35,949 bases of DNA from the NCBI GenBank assembly GCA_947074195.1, contig CAMTOS010000021.1, positions 1-35,949 of the forward strand, given 5' to 3'. Under the pieces are notes generated by a model. The model saw nothing but the letters and a program-made list of their open reading frames with translations, ran no database searches and was not told the DNA's origin. Within the stretch, counting starts at the first letter, position 1. Each line of letters opens with the position of its first letter. This document shows positions 16,914-23,874 of the stretch, one piece after another. A program made the position numbers and the translations under genes. The stretch is from an uncultured Bacteroides sp. (lineage in GTDB: Bacteria; Bacteroidota; Bacteroidia; Bacteroidales; Bacteroidaceae).

Positions 16914-16952
16914 GATGCATCCTTATCTGCAGTAAGGATGCATCTTTTTTTT
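16914..16952. terminator. Strong bidirectional terminator
   Basis: A perfect 12-bp stem, GATGCATCCTTA (16914-16925) pairing with TAAGGATGCATC (16933-16944), with a 7-base loop and eight T residues. The T run overlaps the stop codon of the minus-strand HhH gene. It is 110 bases beyond a weaker lolD terminator, which leaves room for an independent short RNA. Confidence 0.9.
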
Positions 16953-17859
16953 ATTCCTCAAAGTTCATATAATAGGAAAGTCTTTCCAAGTCATTTTCCG
17001 AAAACTCCTCATAAAGGCTTAATTCGCTCATACTACGCAAATTACCTCTCTTACGCCGATGCTCAACGATTACCTTCGCCTGATAGTAACTGATATAGGG
17101 ATGTGCTCTTAACCGCTCAAGGGATACTTTATTCACCGATAGTGTATTTAAAACACTTATATCGATGTTAAACCAGTCATTCAGCAACTCAGATTTAAGA
17201 TTTATCTCCTCCAATTGTGAAATTGCATAGTAACCGCCCAAATTTTCTCTATAGGTAATTATCAATTTCGCAATTCCGCTACCAATTCCCGGAATTTTCT
17301 TTAATTCGGTGGTATCGGTCCGGTTTATATCGACAAGCGTTACTTCAGAAAACTTGTATATTCTGACACTATCGATTGAAGAAAAGTGAAAAATCTGAAG
17401 CGTATCCTGTCCTTTAGAGGTAGAGTCAATGCGGATATAGGGAAGAAGTGAGGCATATAATTCGTCAGTCAATCCATAGACCTTACGAAAAGATTCAGGG
17501 GTACGGAACTGTCCGCCTTTGGAACGGTAATTCAGAATATTCGAAGCCATCCAGGAAGGCAATCCCAAAGAAACGAGCTGAAGTGAATCGGCCTGGTTCG
17601 GATCGAACTCCTCCAGAACAGGGACCACTTTGGTTCGGGGTTGATAGGTCGGATAACTCTTTTCCTGATCTTTCTTTACTTCTTCCAGTGAAGCAATGAA
17701 CTGCGCATATCTGACAGCGAAATCTTCATCCACCGGAGCTGCTTCCACATCTTTAGACGATAGCATAAGAAAACTGCCGATGAACAAAGCCATCAGCAGA
17801 ATAATAAGGATAACACCACGCCGTTCTCTGCGGGTGTAGTAGAAGTATTCCTTCCACAT
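16951..17859 (-). CDS. Membrane-anchored protein with three ComEA-type helix-hairpin-helix repeats
   Basis: 302 residues. Residues 15-33 form a single transmembrane helix after a short basic N-terminus. A variable linker leads to three HhH units at about 85-130 (FDPNQADSLQLVSLGLPSWMASNIL), 176-221 (VDINRTDTTELKKIPGIGSGIAKLI) and 241-290 (LSVNKVSLERLRAHPYISYYQAKVI). HhH units of this kind bind DNA non-specifically, and ComEA uses them to hold incoming DNA. The three-unit form is common in Bacteroidetes and has no established role. It is co-transcribed with the symporter gene, five bases apart. No other competence gene is nearby. Confidence 0.85.
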   Translation of the reverse strand: MWKEYFYYTRRERRGVILIILLMALFIGSFLMLSSKDVEAAPVDEDFAVRYAQFIASLEEVKKDQEKSYPTYQPRTKVVPVLEEFDPNQADSLQLVSLGLPSWMASNILNYRSKGGQFRTPESFRKVYGLTDELYASLLPYIRIDSTSKGQDTLQIFHFSSIDSVRIYKFSEVTLVDINRTDTTELKKIPGIGSGIAKLIITYRENLGGYYAISQLEEINLKSELLNDWFNIDISVLNTLSVNKVSLERLRAHPYISYYQAKVIVEHRRKRGNLRSMSELSLYEEFSENDLERLSYYMNFEE

Positions 17860-17864
17860 GGGAA

Positions 17865-19229
17865 TCAGATTACATTAAGTTCATTGATAAAGATGATAAA
17901 GATAGCTGCCGGAGCAATGAACTTCAGAATGAAAATGATAAGCTTGTAAGATTGCGCTTTAAGGGCACCATCGTTGGTCAGTTCTTCCCAAACGATGCGT
18001 TTATCGAGATACCAGCCCACAAACACCGCCATCAGTGCACCACCCAAAGGCATCAGGAACTTGGCCGTAACGAAGTCGAGCAAATCGAACAGCGGCAACC
18101 CGAAGAGGGCAATATTACGCCCTACTCCTAATGAGAGCGAACATAGCACACCGATAATGATACAACCACCGGTAACGATAGCTGCGGCACGTTTACGCAC
18201 GACTTTAAACTCTTCGTGAATATAGGCTGTGGCTACTTCGTGCATCGATATGGTTGAGGTCAGTGCAGCTACGGCCAGTAACAAATAGAACAATAGCGAG
18301 AAGATGTAGGCCAGGAACGGCATCCCTTCAAATGCACGATGAAATACATTAGGCAAAGTGATAAAGATCAGACTCGGACCTGCATCGGGCTGAATTCCTA
18401 CCGAGAATGCGGCAGGGAATATAATGAAGCCGGCAAGGATTGCAATAAAGGTATCAATCAAGCCCACGCTGACTGCCGTTTTAATAAGTGGTGTATCTTT
18501 TTTGAAATAAGAAGCATAGGTACACAGACATCCCATACCCAGACTCAGCGAGAAGAATGCCTGACCGAGTGCTGCAAGAAACACATTGCTGTCTACCTTA
18601 CTGAAATCGGGCTTCAGCAGGAATTCGATACCTGCACTTGCTCCCGGCAATGAAACCGAGCAACCTACCAGCACAAGAATAAGGACGAACAGCACAGGCA
18701 TCATTACTTTAGAGGAACGCTCGATGCCCTTCTCTACTCCTTTGGCGATGATGTAATGGGTAGCCAGCAGGAACAACACCAGCCAGATGAGCGGACGCCA
18801 TGGGTTGGTGGAGAAAAGATCGAAAGATTCGACAAACTGTTCGGGTGTGCGGCCGGCAAATCCGTTTCCGGCAGCTTCGAAGACATATTCGAGGGTCCAT
18901 CCCGCCACTACTGAATAGAAACTCAGGATAAGGAAGGCAGTGATTACACCCAGACGGCCCACCCATTTCCACTGTGTGCCGGGAGCCAGTTTCTGGAACG
19001 CACCAGCCGTATTGGCATGCGAGCGACGCCCGATGATGAACTCCGATATCATGATGGGCAAACCCAGTGCAAAAACACAACCGAGATAAATCAGAATAAA
19101 TGCGGCACCCCCGTAATTGCCCGTTTCGTAAGGGAAACGCCATATATTTCCTAACCCTACCGCCGATCCTGCCGAAGCCAGAATTGCACCGAGTTTACTG
19201 CCGAAGCCTGCTCTATCTATTTTATTCAT
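17865..19229 (-). CDS. Sodium-dependent transporter of the neurotransmitter:sodium symporter family
   Basis: 454 residues with about 11-12 hydrophobic helices. The first helix has the family signature SAGSAVGLGNIWRFPYETGNYGG, whose unwound region coordinates Na+ and substrate. The next helices include GLPIMISEFIIGRRSH. Helix 6 to 8 regions such as ALGQAFFSLSLGMGCLCTYASYF also match bacterial NSS proteins. The protein should import an amino acid or related amine with Na+. Substrate cannot be predicted. It is the first gene of a two-gene operon with the HhH protein, and has a -7 element at 19279-19286. Confidence 0.93.
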   Translation of the reverse strand: MNKIDRAGFGSKLGAILASAGSAVGLGNIWRFPYETGNYGGAAFILIYLGCVFALGLPIMISEFIIGRRSHANTAGAFQKLAPGTQWKWVGRLGVITAFLILSFYSVVAGWTLEYVFEAAGNGFAGRTPEQFVESFDLFSTNPWRPLIWLVLFLLATHYIIAKGVEKGIERSSKVMMPVLFVLILVLVGCSVSLPGASAGIEFLLKPDFSKVDSNVFLAALGQAFFSLSLGMGCLCTYASYFKKDTPLIKTAVSVGLIDTFIAILAGFIIFPAAFSVGIQPDAGPSLIFITLPNVFHRAFEGMPFLAYIFSLLFYLLLAVAALTSTISMHEVATAYIHEEFKVVRKRAAAIVTGGCIIIGVLCSLSLGVGRNIALFGLPLFDLLDFVTAKFLMPLGGALMAVFVGWYLDKRIVWEELTNDGALKAQSYKLIIFILKFIAPAAIFIIFINELNVI

Positions 19230-19271
19230 AATTGTGTCAATTTATTAACAATTTGTAGTATTTGCGTTAGT

Positions 19272-19306
19272 TTTGTGGCAAATGTAGAAAAAAATGGATA
19301 CTTTTG
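19272..19306 (+). promoter_or_regulatory. Promoter of the VanZ-like gene
   Basis: TTTG (19272-19275) and TACTTTTG (19299-19306) match the two consensus halves, with a 23-base spacer that is slightly long. The ATG at 19333 follows 26 bases after the -7 element. It overlaps the divergent symporter promoter. Confidence 0.5.
19279..19286 (-). promoter_or_regulatory. -7 element of the Na+ symporter operon
   Basis: On the minus strand this reads TACATTTG, an exact TAnnTTTG match, about 50 bases upstream of the ATG at 19229. It lies within the spacer of the divergent VanZ-like promoter. Confidence 0.5.
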
Positions 19307-19332
19307 CGCACTAAATTCTAAAAAAACGCCTG

Positions 19333-19728
19333 ATGCTGAAATATATCCGCAAATATCCGTTCTCACTGCTAGTTATTGCTTCGGTAATCTACCTTTCTTT
19401 CTTCAAACCACCTACAGTAGAGAGTCTTACCCGATTTCCCGGTTTTGACAAAATTGTACACTTTACGATGTATCTCGGACTAAGCGGTATTTTATGGCTG
19501 GAGTTTCTTTGGGCACAGCGCAGATATCACGCGCCGTTGTGGCACGCGTGGGTCGGGGCATGTTTTATCCCTATTCTTTTCAGCGGATGTATTGAGTTGT
19601 TGCAGGAGTATTGCACCGACTATCGCGGTGGCGAATGGATGGATTTTCTGGCCAATTCGCTGGGCGTAATCACCGCCAGCCTGTTCAGCTTTTACGTGTT
19701 GCGCCCCCTCTTCAGACGCAAGGCCTGA
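19333..19728 (+). CDS. VanZ-like membrane protein
   Basis: 131 residues with four hydrophobic segments at about 9-25, 40-58, 68-88 and 104-125. The VanZ-like pattern is present: FPGFDKIVHFTMYLGLSGILW, then FSGCIELLQEY and GGEWMDFLANSLGV, containing the conserved His, Glu and Asp residues of the family. VanZ proteins are implicated in low-level teicoplanin resistance in Gram-positive bacteria, but most family members have no known role. It is a single gene, convergent with murF across a repeat array. Confidence 0.85.
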   Translation: MLKYIRKYPFSLLVIASVIYLSFFKPPTVESLTRFPGFDKIVHFTMYLGLSGILWLEFLWAQRRYHAPLWHAWVGACFIPILFSGCIELLQEYCTDYRGGEWMDFLANSLGVITASLFSFYVLRPLFRRKA

Positions 19729-19737
19729 AGGGTATTA

Positions 19738-19825
19738 TTGGCAAAGGCTTAAGAACTTCTTGCCAAAGGCTTGGCAGTTTGTTGCCAAAGGCTTGACAAA
19801 ACATTGCCAAAGGCTTGGCAATAAT
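19738..19825. repeat. Four tandem 22-bp repeats, each with an internal dyad
   Basis: Units begin at 19738, 19760, 19782 and 19804, an exact 22-base period. The core is TTGCCAAAGGCTTGGCA, in which TTGCCAA can pair with TTGGCAA. Units 2 and 4 are identical over the 17-base core, unit 3 has one change (GACA for GGCA) and unit 1 is diverged at both core ends. The array fills nearly all the space between the convergent VanZ-like and murF genes and ends three bases before the murF stop codon. Confidence 0.9.
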
Positions 19826-19827
19826 CG

Positions 19828-21126
19828 TTATAAATATTCGGTAATTGTGCTCAGTTTTATGCCGTTCGATCCTTTAATAAGAATGGTAAATCCAACGGGT
19901 TTATTTGCTTTCAGATAATCGATAAGCTGAGCTGTATCGGCAAAGTTGAGATAATCGTTTTTAGTTGCCGAGAATTCGCTTCCTACCAGAATCACCTGAC
20001 CAAAATCGCATTTTTGCAGAAAGTCTACTATCTTCTGATGCTCTACGGCACTATCTTTTCCAAGTTCGCGCATATCACCTAAAATCACCATTTTGTTTCC
20101 TCCTCTCATCGCCCTGAAGTTTTCAAGGGCAGCCATCATACTCGATGGATTGGCGTTGTAGGCATCGACTACCAGTGTATTGTCGCTGGTTTCGGTCAGC
20201 TGTGAACGGTTGTTTTGTGGTGTATAATCGGCAATGGCCTTCGATATTTCGGCATCGTCTACATTAAAATAGGTACCGATGGTAATAGCGGCAAGGGCAT
20301 TATAAAGATTGTAGTCGCCGATAAGACGGGTAAAAACGCGGTGATATTCCGATTTTTCGGCCGTACGCCATACGAAAGTCAGCAGACTTGCAGAGTTTGC
20401 GGTGTGCCCGCTGACAGAAAGTGAAGTGTTCGTGCCATAATAAATACACTTCAAATCGTGCGCCATTTCGCAAAGCAGGGAGTTGTCGTAGTTGACAAAC
20501 GCCACGGCATCTTCTTTGGTGCGCAGATAATCGAACAGTTCGTTTTTGGTTTGTATCACCCCTTCGAATGAACCGAAACCTTCGAGGTGCGCTTTCCCTA
20601 CATTAGTAATCATTCCGCAATCGGGTTCGGCAATCAGCGCCAGTTCTTTGATCTCTCCGGGATGATTCGCCCCCATTTCGATCACCGCAATCTGGTGTTC
20701 GTGACTAATCTTCAGCAATGTCAGAGGTACGCCGATGTGGTTGTTCAGGTTGCCTTCGGTAGCCAGCACATTGTATCCGCGCGAAAGGACCGCTGCCACC
20801 AGCTCTTTTGTAGTGGTTTTACCGTTGGTTCCCGTGATGGCAATCACAGGAATACGCAGTTCGCGGCGGTGATAACGGGCCAGATCCTGTAAAGTTTTCA
20901 GCGTATCATCCACCAGCAGATAGCGTTCATCACCCTCTACCAGATAGTCGGCATTATCGATGACCGCAAATGAACAGCCATCGGCCAAAGCCTGAGCCGC
21001 AAAGCGATTGCCATCGAACGATGCACCGTGAAGTGCAAAAAACAAAGAACCGGGGGTGCAGTGACGACTATCGGTCGATACTGAGCCACATTTCATGTAG
21101 TATTGATAAAGCGAAGAAAGTTCCAT
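19828..21126 (-). CDS. murF: UDP-N-acetylmuramoyl-tripeptide--D-alanyl-D-alanine ligase
   Basis: 432 residues from ATG 21126. An upstream ATG at 21150 is rejected because a perfect -7 element (21148-21155) overlaps it, and because MELSSLYQYYMK fits the family N-terminus. It adds D-Ala-D-Ala to UDP-MurNAc-tripeptide in the last cytoplasmic step of the peptidoglycan precursor pathway. The N-terminal domain has STDSRHCTPGSLFFALHG. The P-loop is TGTNGKTTTKE (98-108), NLNNHIGVPLTLL follows, and EMGANHPGEI is the conserved acidic metal-binding segment. The C-terminal domain contains VVDAYNANPSSMMAAL and LGDMRELG. It is monocistronic and divergent from folP. Confidence 0.95.
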   Translation of the reverse strand: MELSSLYQYYMKCGSVSTDSRHCTPGSLFFALHGASFDGNRFAAQALADGCSFAVIDNADYLVEGDERYLLVDDTLKTLQDLARYHRRELRIPVIAITGTNGKTTTKELVAAVLSRGYNVLATEGNLNNHIGVPLTLLKISHEHQIAVIEMGANHPGEIKELALIAEPDCGMITNVGKAHLEGFGSFEGVIQTKNELFDYLRTKEDAVAFVNYDNSLLCEMAHDLKCIYYGTNTSLSVSGHTANSASLLTFVWRTAEKSEYHRVFTRLIGDYNLYNALAAITIGTYFNVDDAEISKAIADYTPQNNRSQLTETSDNTLVVDAYNANPSSMMAALENFRAMRGGNKMVILGDMRELGKDSAVEHQKIVDFLQKCDFGQVILVGSEFSATKNDYLNFADTAQLIDYLKANKPVGFTILIKGSNGIKLSTITEYL

Positions 21127-21147
21127 ACTCTTTTTATTATGACCTCG

Positions 21148-21155
21148 CAAAGATA
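21148..21155 (-). promoter_or_regulatory. -7 element of murF
   Basis: The minus strand reads TATCTTTG, matching TAnnTTTG, 21 bases before the ATG at 21126. This supports the chosen start over the in-frame ATG at 21150. Confidence 0.55.
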
Positions 21156-21179
21156 AGTGAATATCTTGATTATTTTATT

Positions 21180-21187
21180 TACTTTTG
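21180..21187 (+). promoter_or_regulatory. -7 element of folP-cdaA
   Basis: TACTTTTG matches TAnnTTTG exactly, 18 bases before the ATG at 21206. It supports that start rather than a TTG at 21185, which would begin inside the promoter. Confidence 0.55.
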
Positions 21188-21205
21188 CAATTATCAAATA
21201 TAAGG

Positions 21206-22063
21206 ATGAAGCGAATGAAATCACGCACACCTCAGTTCATAAATCTCAAGGGGAAATTGATGGATCTTTCCGTTCCCCGCATCATGGGCATTGTCAATGT
21301 CACTCCCGACTCTTTCTTTGATGGCAGTCGCGCCCAAACCGAAGAAGAAATCCTGCAACGTACCAAGACTTTAATCGCTCAGGGAACCGATATTATCGAC
21401 CTTGGCGCCTATTCTTCGCGCCCCGGTGCCGACGATATCAGCAGCGATGAAGAGATGCGCCGACTAAGCACGGCACTCGAAGTTATCCGCAAGAACTTTC
21501 CCGATATTCCCGTTTCTGTCGATACATTTCGCGCTGATGTGGCCGAACGCTGCGTGCTGGAATATGAGGTAGATATCATCAACGATATATCGGGCGGAGA
21601 AGGCGACGAGAAGATGTTCGAAACCGTGGCACGCCTGCAGGTGCCCTATATTCTGATGCATATGAAGGGGACGCCACAGACAATGCAGAAATCGCCCACT
21701 TACGATAATTTCATCGAAGAGGTGTTTATCTATTTCGCCAAACGCATCGATCAGCTGCGCCAGTTGGGTGCAAAAGACATCATCCTTGATCCGGGTTTCG
21801 GCTTTGCCAAAACGCTGGCACACAACTACGAACTGATGGCACACATGGAAGAATTCGCAATGTTCGGCCTGCCGGTACTCGCCGGCGTATCGCGCAAATC
21901 GATGATATACCGCCTGCTCGACATCACACCGCAGGAGAGTCTTAACGGCACCAGCGTGCTTCACACCATAGCGCTGACAAAAGGAGCAGGCATTCTCCGG
22001 GTACACGATGCACGCGAAGCTGCCGAATGTATCCGTATCGTGAGTGAACTCAACAAATATTAA
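21206..22063 (+). CDS. folP: Dihydropteroate synthase
   Basis: 285 residues from ATG 21206. It condenses p-aminobenzoate with 6-hydroxymethyl-dihydropterin pyrophosphate in folate synthesis and is the sulfonamide target. TIM-barrel motifs appear in order: RIMGIVNVTPDSFFDGSR, DLGAYSSRPGADDIS, PVSVDTFRADVAE, DIINDISGGEGD, DPGFGFAKTLAHN and AGVSRKSMIYRLL. All key pterin and phosphate-binding residues seem intact. It is followed 26 bases later by cdaA, a linkage that recurs in Bacteroidetes, so the two are probably one operon. Confidence 0.96.
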   Translation: MKRMKSRTPQFINLKGKLMDLSVPRIMGIVNVTPDSFFDGSRAQTEEEILQRTKTLIAQGTDIIDLGAYSSRPGADDISSDEEMRRLSTALEVIRKNFPDIPVSVDTFRADVAERCVLEYEVDIINDISGGEGDEKMFETVARLQVPYILMHMKGTPQTMQKSPTYDNFIEEVFIYFAKRIDQLRQLGAKDIILDPGFGFAKTLAHNYELMAHMEEFAMFGLPVLAGVSRKSMIYRLLDITPQESLNGTSVLHTIALTKGAGILRVHDAREAAECIRIVSELNKY

Positions 22064-22089
22064 CCACAAACTTACAACGATTCCGACAA

Positions 22090-22872
22090 ATGAATCCAAC
22101 GGCTTTCTTCTTCGAATTTGGAATAAAAGACATCATAGATATTGTCCTCGTAGCCCTGCTGCTGTACTATGTATATAAACTGATGAAGGTGTCGGGCTCT
22201 ATCCGCATCTTTACCGGCATCCTGGTGTTTCTGCTGCTTTGGCTGGTGGTGACACAGGTTCTGGCCATGAAACTGCTGGGTTCTATCTTCAACACGCTGA
22301 TGAACGTAGGGGTACTGGCTCTTATCATCTTGTTCCAGGATGAGATCAGGCGATTCCTTCTGACGCTGGGTTCGCATCATCATTTCGGGGCACTGACCCG
22401 ACTCTTCAGGACCAAAGATAAAGAGAATGCCGAACACGAAGAGATTATGCCGATTGTAATGGCCTGTATCAGCATGGGGAAGCAAAAGGAGGGTGCACTG
22501 ATTGTGATTGAGCGCGATCTCCCTCTGGATGATATTATCCGCACCGGAGAGGTGATTAACGCCGATATCAACCAGCGACTTATCGAGAACATCTTCTTTA
22601 AAAACAGTCCGCTGCACGATGGTGCCATGATTATCAGTCAGCACCGCATTAAGGCAGCCGGTTGCATTTTGCCGGTATCACACGACCGCGGCATTCCTAA
22701 AGAACTCGGTCTTCGTCACCGTGCCGCCATGGGCATAGCCCAGGAAACCGATGCACTGGCCATTATCGTATCCGAAGAAACAGGTGCCATATCGGTGGCC
22801 TATATGGGCAAATTCCATCTGAAGCTCAATGCCAAAGAGTTGGAAAGTTTGCTGGTAAAAGAGAAAAACTAA
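22090..22872 (+). CDS. cdaA: Membrane diadenylate cyclase (CdaA/DacA type)
   Basis: 260 residues. Three transmembrane helices lie within residues 13-82 (IIDIVLVALLLYYVYKL, FTGILVFLLLWLVVTQVLA, MNVGVLALIILFQ). A soluble DAC domain follows, with GALIVIERDLPL, INADINQRLIENIFFKNSPLHDGAMII (catalytic DGA at 177-179) and LGLRHRAAMGI (RHR at 209-211). The enzyme joins two ATP molecules into c-di-AMP, a messenger linked to cell-wall and potassium homeostasis. It is second in the folP operon. No CdaR or GlmM gene adjoins it, unlike Firmicutes. Confidence 0.95.
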   Translation: MNPTAFFFEFGIKDIIDIVLVALLLYYVYKLMKVSGSIRIFTGILVFLLLWLVVTQVLAMKLLGSIFNTLMNVGVLALIILFQDEIRRFLLTLGSHHHFGALTRLFRTKDKENAEHEEIMPIVMACISMGKQKEGALIVIERDLPLDDIIRTGEVINADINQRLIENIFFKNSPLHDGAMIISQHRIKAAGCILPVSHDRGIPKELGLRHRAAMGIAQETDALAIIVSEETGAISVAYMGKFHLKLNAKELESLLVKEKN

Positions 22873-22990
22873 AGTTTTATCCGTTTTGCCAATTCTAATT
22901 ATTTATAACATCTGCAATTAGAAAGTATCATAGTATCAAAGACAGGATTTAACTATGAACTAACTATACATCAGTTTAAAGTAAATAAAA

Positions 22991-23034
22991 AAGAGTATAT
23001 TCACCTCCGCTTGAGTGAATATACTCTTTTTTAT
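22991..23034. terminator. Bidirectional terminator after folP-cdaA
   Basis: AAGAGTATATTCAC (22991-23004) pairs perfectly with GTGAATATACTCTT (23015-23028), a 14-bp stem with a 10-base loop. Runs of T follow on both strands. It lies about 120 bases past cdaA. Confidence 0.9.
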
Positions 23035-23109
23035 TTTTAAGAATGATTGGGTAATCTCAACTTCACCATTCACCTAACCTAAATAGTCTTATTAATCCCT
23101 GTTTAGTGC

Positions 23110-23129
23110 AAGACCATTATGGTCTTTTT
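23110..23129 (+). terminator. Second hairpin with T run
   Basis: AAGACCA (23110-23116) and TGGTCTT (23120-23126) form a 7-bp stem with a three-base loop, followed by TTTT/T. It could back up the preceding terminator or end a short plus-strand RNA. Confidence 0.45.
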
Positions 23130-23367
23130 AAATTATTATAGACAAGTATAGTCTTAAGAAATTGTTTTGTGTGCGATGCAAGCGGATCTTTTTTCTGTCA
23201 ATTAAATCAATTTACACATTAAACACTAAAAATTCTTTATACCAATATTACGATGTAACAAAGTTAAAGGGTATTTAAGTGAAATGCAACCCCCTTAAAC
23301 GGCGTTTGAGTTTAAGTGGCAGAATCCGCCGACATGCGGTACAAAATCGCATCTAAGTGACACATTT

Positions 23368-23844
23368 TTATGCCTTTTTCTCCTCTTCCAACTGGTTCAA
23401 AAGCCCTGCACATGCATCTTCGAGCAAGTCGAGCACATGCTCAAAGCCCTCTGCCCCACCATAATAGGGGTCAGGAACATAGTCATCGGTATGATGAGTA
23501 CAATATTCGGTCATGCGGTGAATCTTCTTCATATCTTCAACGGTAGGAGCCAGTTCTTTCAGGTCCTGAATGTTGCGGTCGTCCATACCAATAATCAGAT
23601 CGAAGTGATCGAAATCTGAAGGACGCACCTGGCGTGAACGATGCACCAGATCATAACCACGGCGTTTGGCATGAGCACGCATGCGGCTATCGGGGAGTTC
23701 ACCCTGATGATAAGAGAGAATACCGGCAGAGTCTATTTCATAATCCTTCTGCAAACCGGCTTCATCGAGCAGATGAAGCATTACACCTTCTGCTGTAGAG
23801 GAACGGCAGATGTTACCGAGACAAACAAATAATATCTTTTTCAA
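23368..23844 (-). CDS. Low-molecular-weight protein tyrosine phosphatase
   Basis: 158 residues. The P-loop is near the N-terminus: VCLGNICRSS with nucleophile C8 and R14. The general acid is D125 in DYVPDPYYGG. DSAGILSYHQGELPDSRMRAHAKRRG is the typical central segment. Enzymes of this class dephosphorylate tyrosines, and in bacteria often act on capsule/exopolysaccharide kinases, but no Wzc-type kinase lies nearby. It is downstream of priA in the same orientation with a 30-base gap, so co-transcription is likely. The substrate is not predictable. Confidence 0.94.
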   Translation of the reverse strand: MKKILFVCLGNICRSSTAEGVMLHLLDEAGLQKDYEIDSAGILSYHQGELPDSRMRAHAKRRGYDLVHRSRQVRPSDFDHFDLIIGMDDRNIQDLKELAPTVEDMKKIHRMTEYCTHHTDDYVPDPYYGGAEGFEHVLDLLEDACAGLLNQLEEEKKA

Positions 23845-23874
23845 ATCAGTTCTTCTTTTAGTTTATATATCAAA

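Larger units (their letters stand above)
22873..23367. other. Gene-free intergenic stretch between cdaA and the phosphatase gene
   Basis: This 495-base AT-rich region separates convergent genes. It contains one strong hairpin (22991-23028) and one weaker hairpin with a T run (23110-23129). CTTAAAC (23294-23300) and GTTTAAG (23310-23316) form an inverted repeat. A minus-strand TAACTTTG, matching TAnnTTTG, lies at 23266-23259. No coding region with supportable composition was found. A minus-strand RNA of roughly 260 bases from that element to the strong hairpin is possible, but not demonstrated. Confidence 0.5.

Noticed and set aside
16818-17093. Plus-strand open frame between lolD and the HhH gene
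   Set aside because: It runs through a perfect terminator and into the opposing HhH gene, and its translation resembles no protein.
16951-17859. Competence gene comEA
   Set aside because: Three HhH units after a transmembrane helix are present, but no comEC, pilus or nuclease gene is near. This HhH family is widespread in Bacteroidetes without a proven competence role.
19738-19825. CRISPR array
   Set aside because: Units are directly tandem at 22 bases with only about five variable bases between cores, so there are no spacers, and no cas genes are present.
23294-23316. Terminator of the phosphatase gene
   Set aside because: The 7-bp inverted repeat lacks a T run on the minus strand. The stronger hairpin at 22991-23028 is a better candidate.
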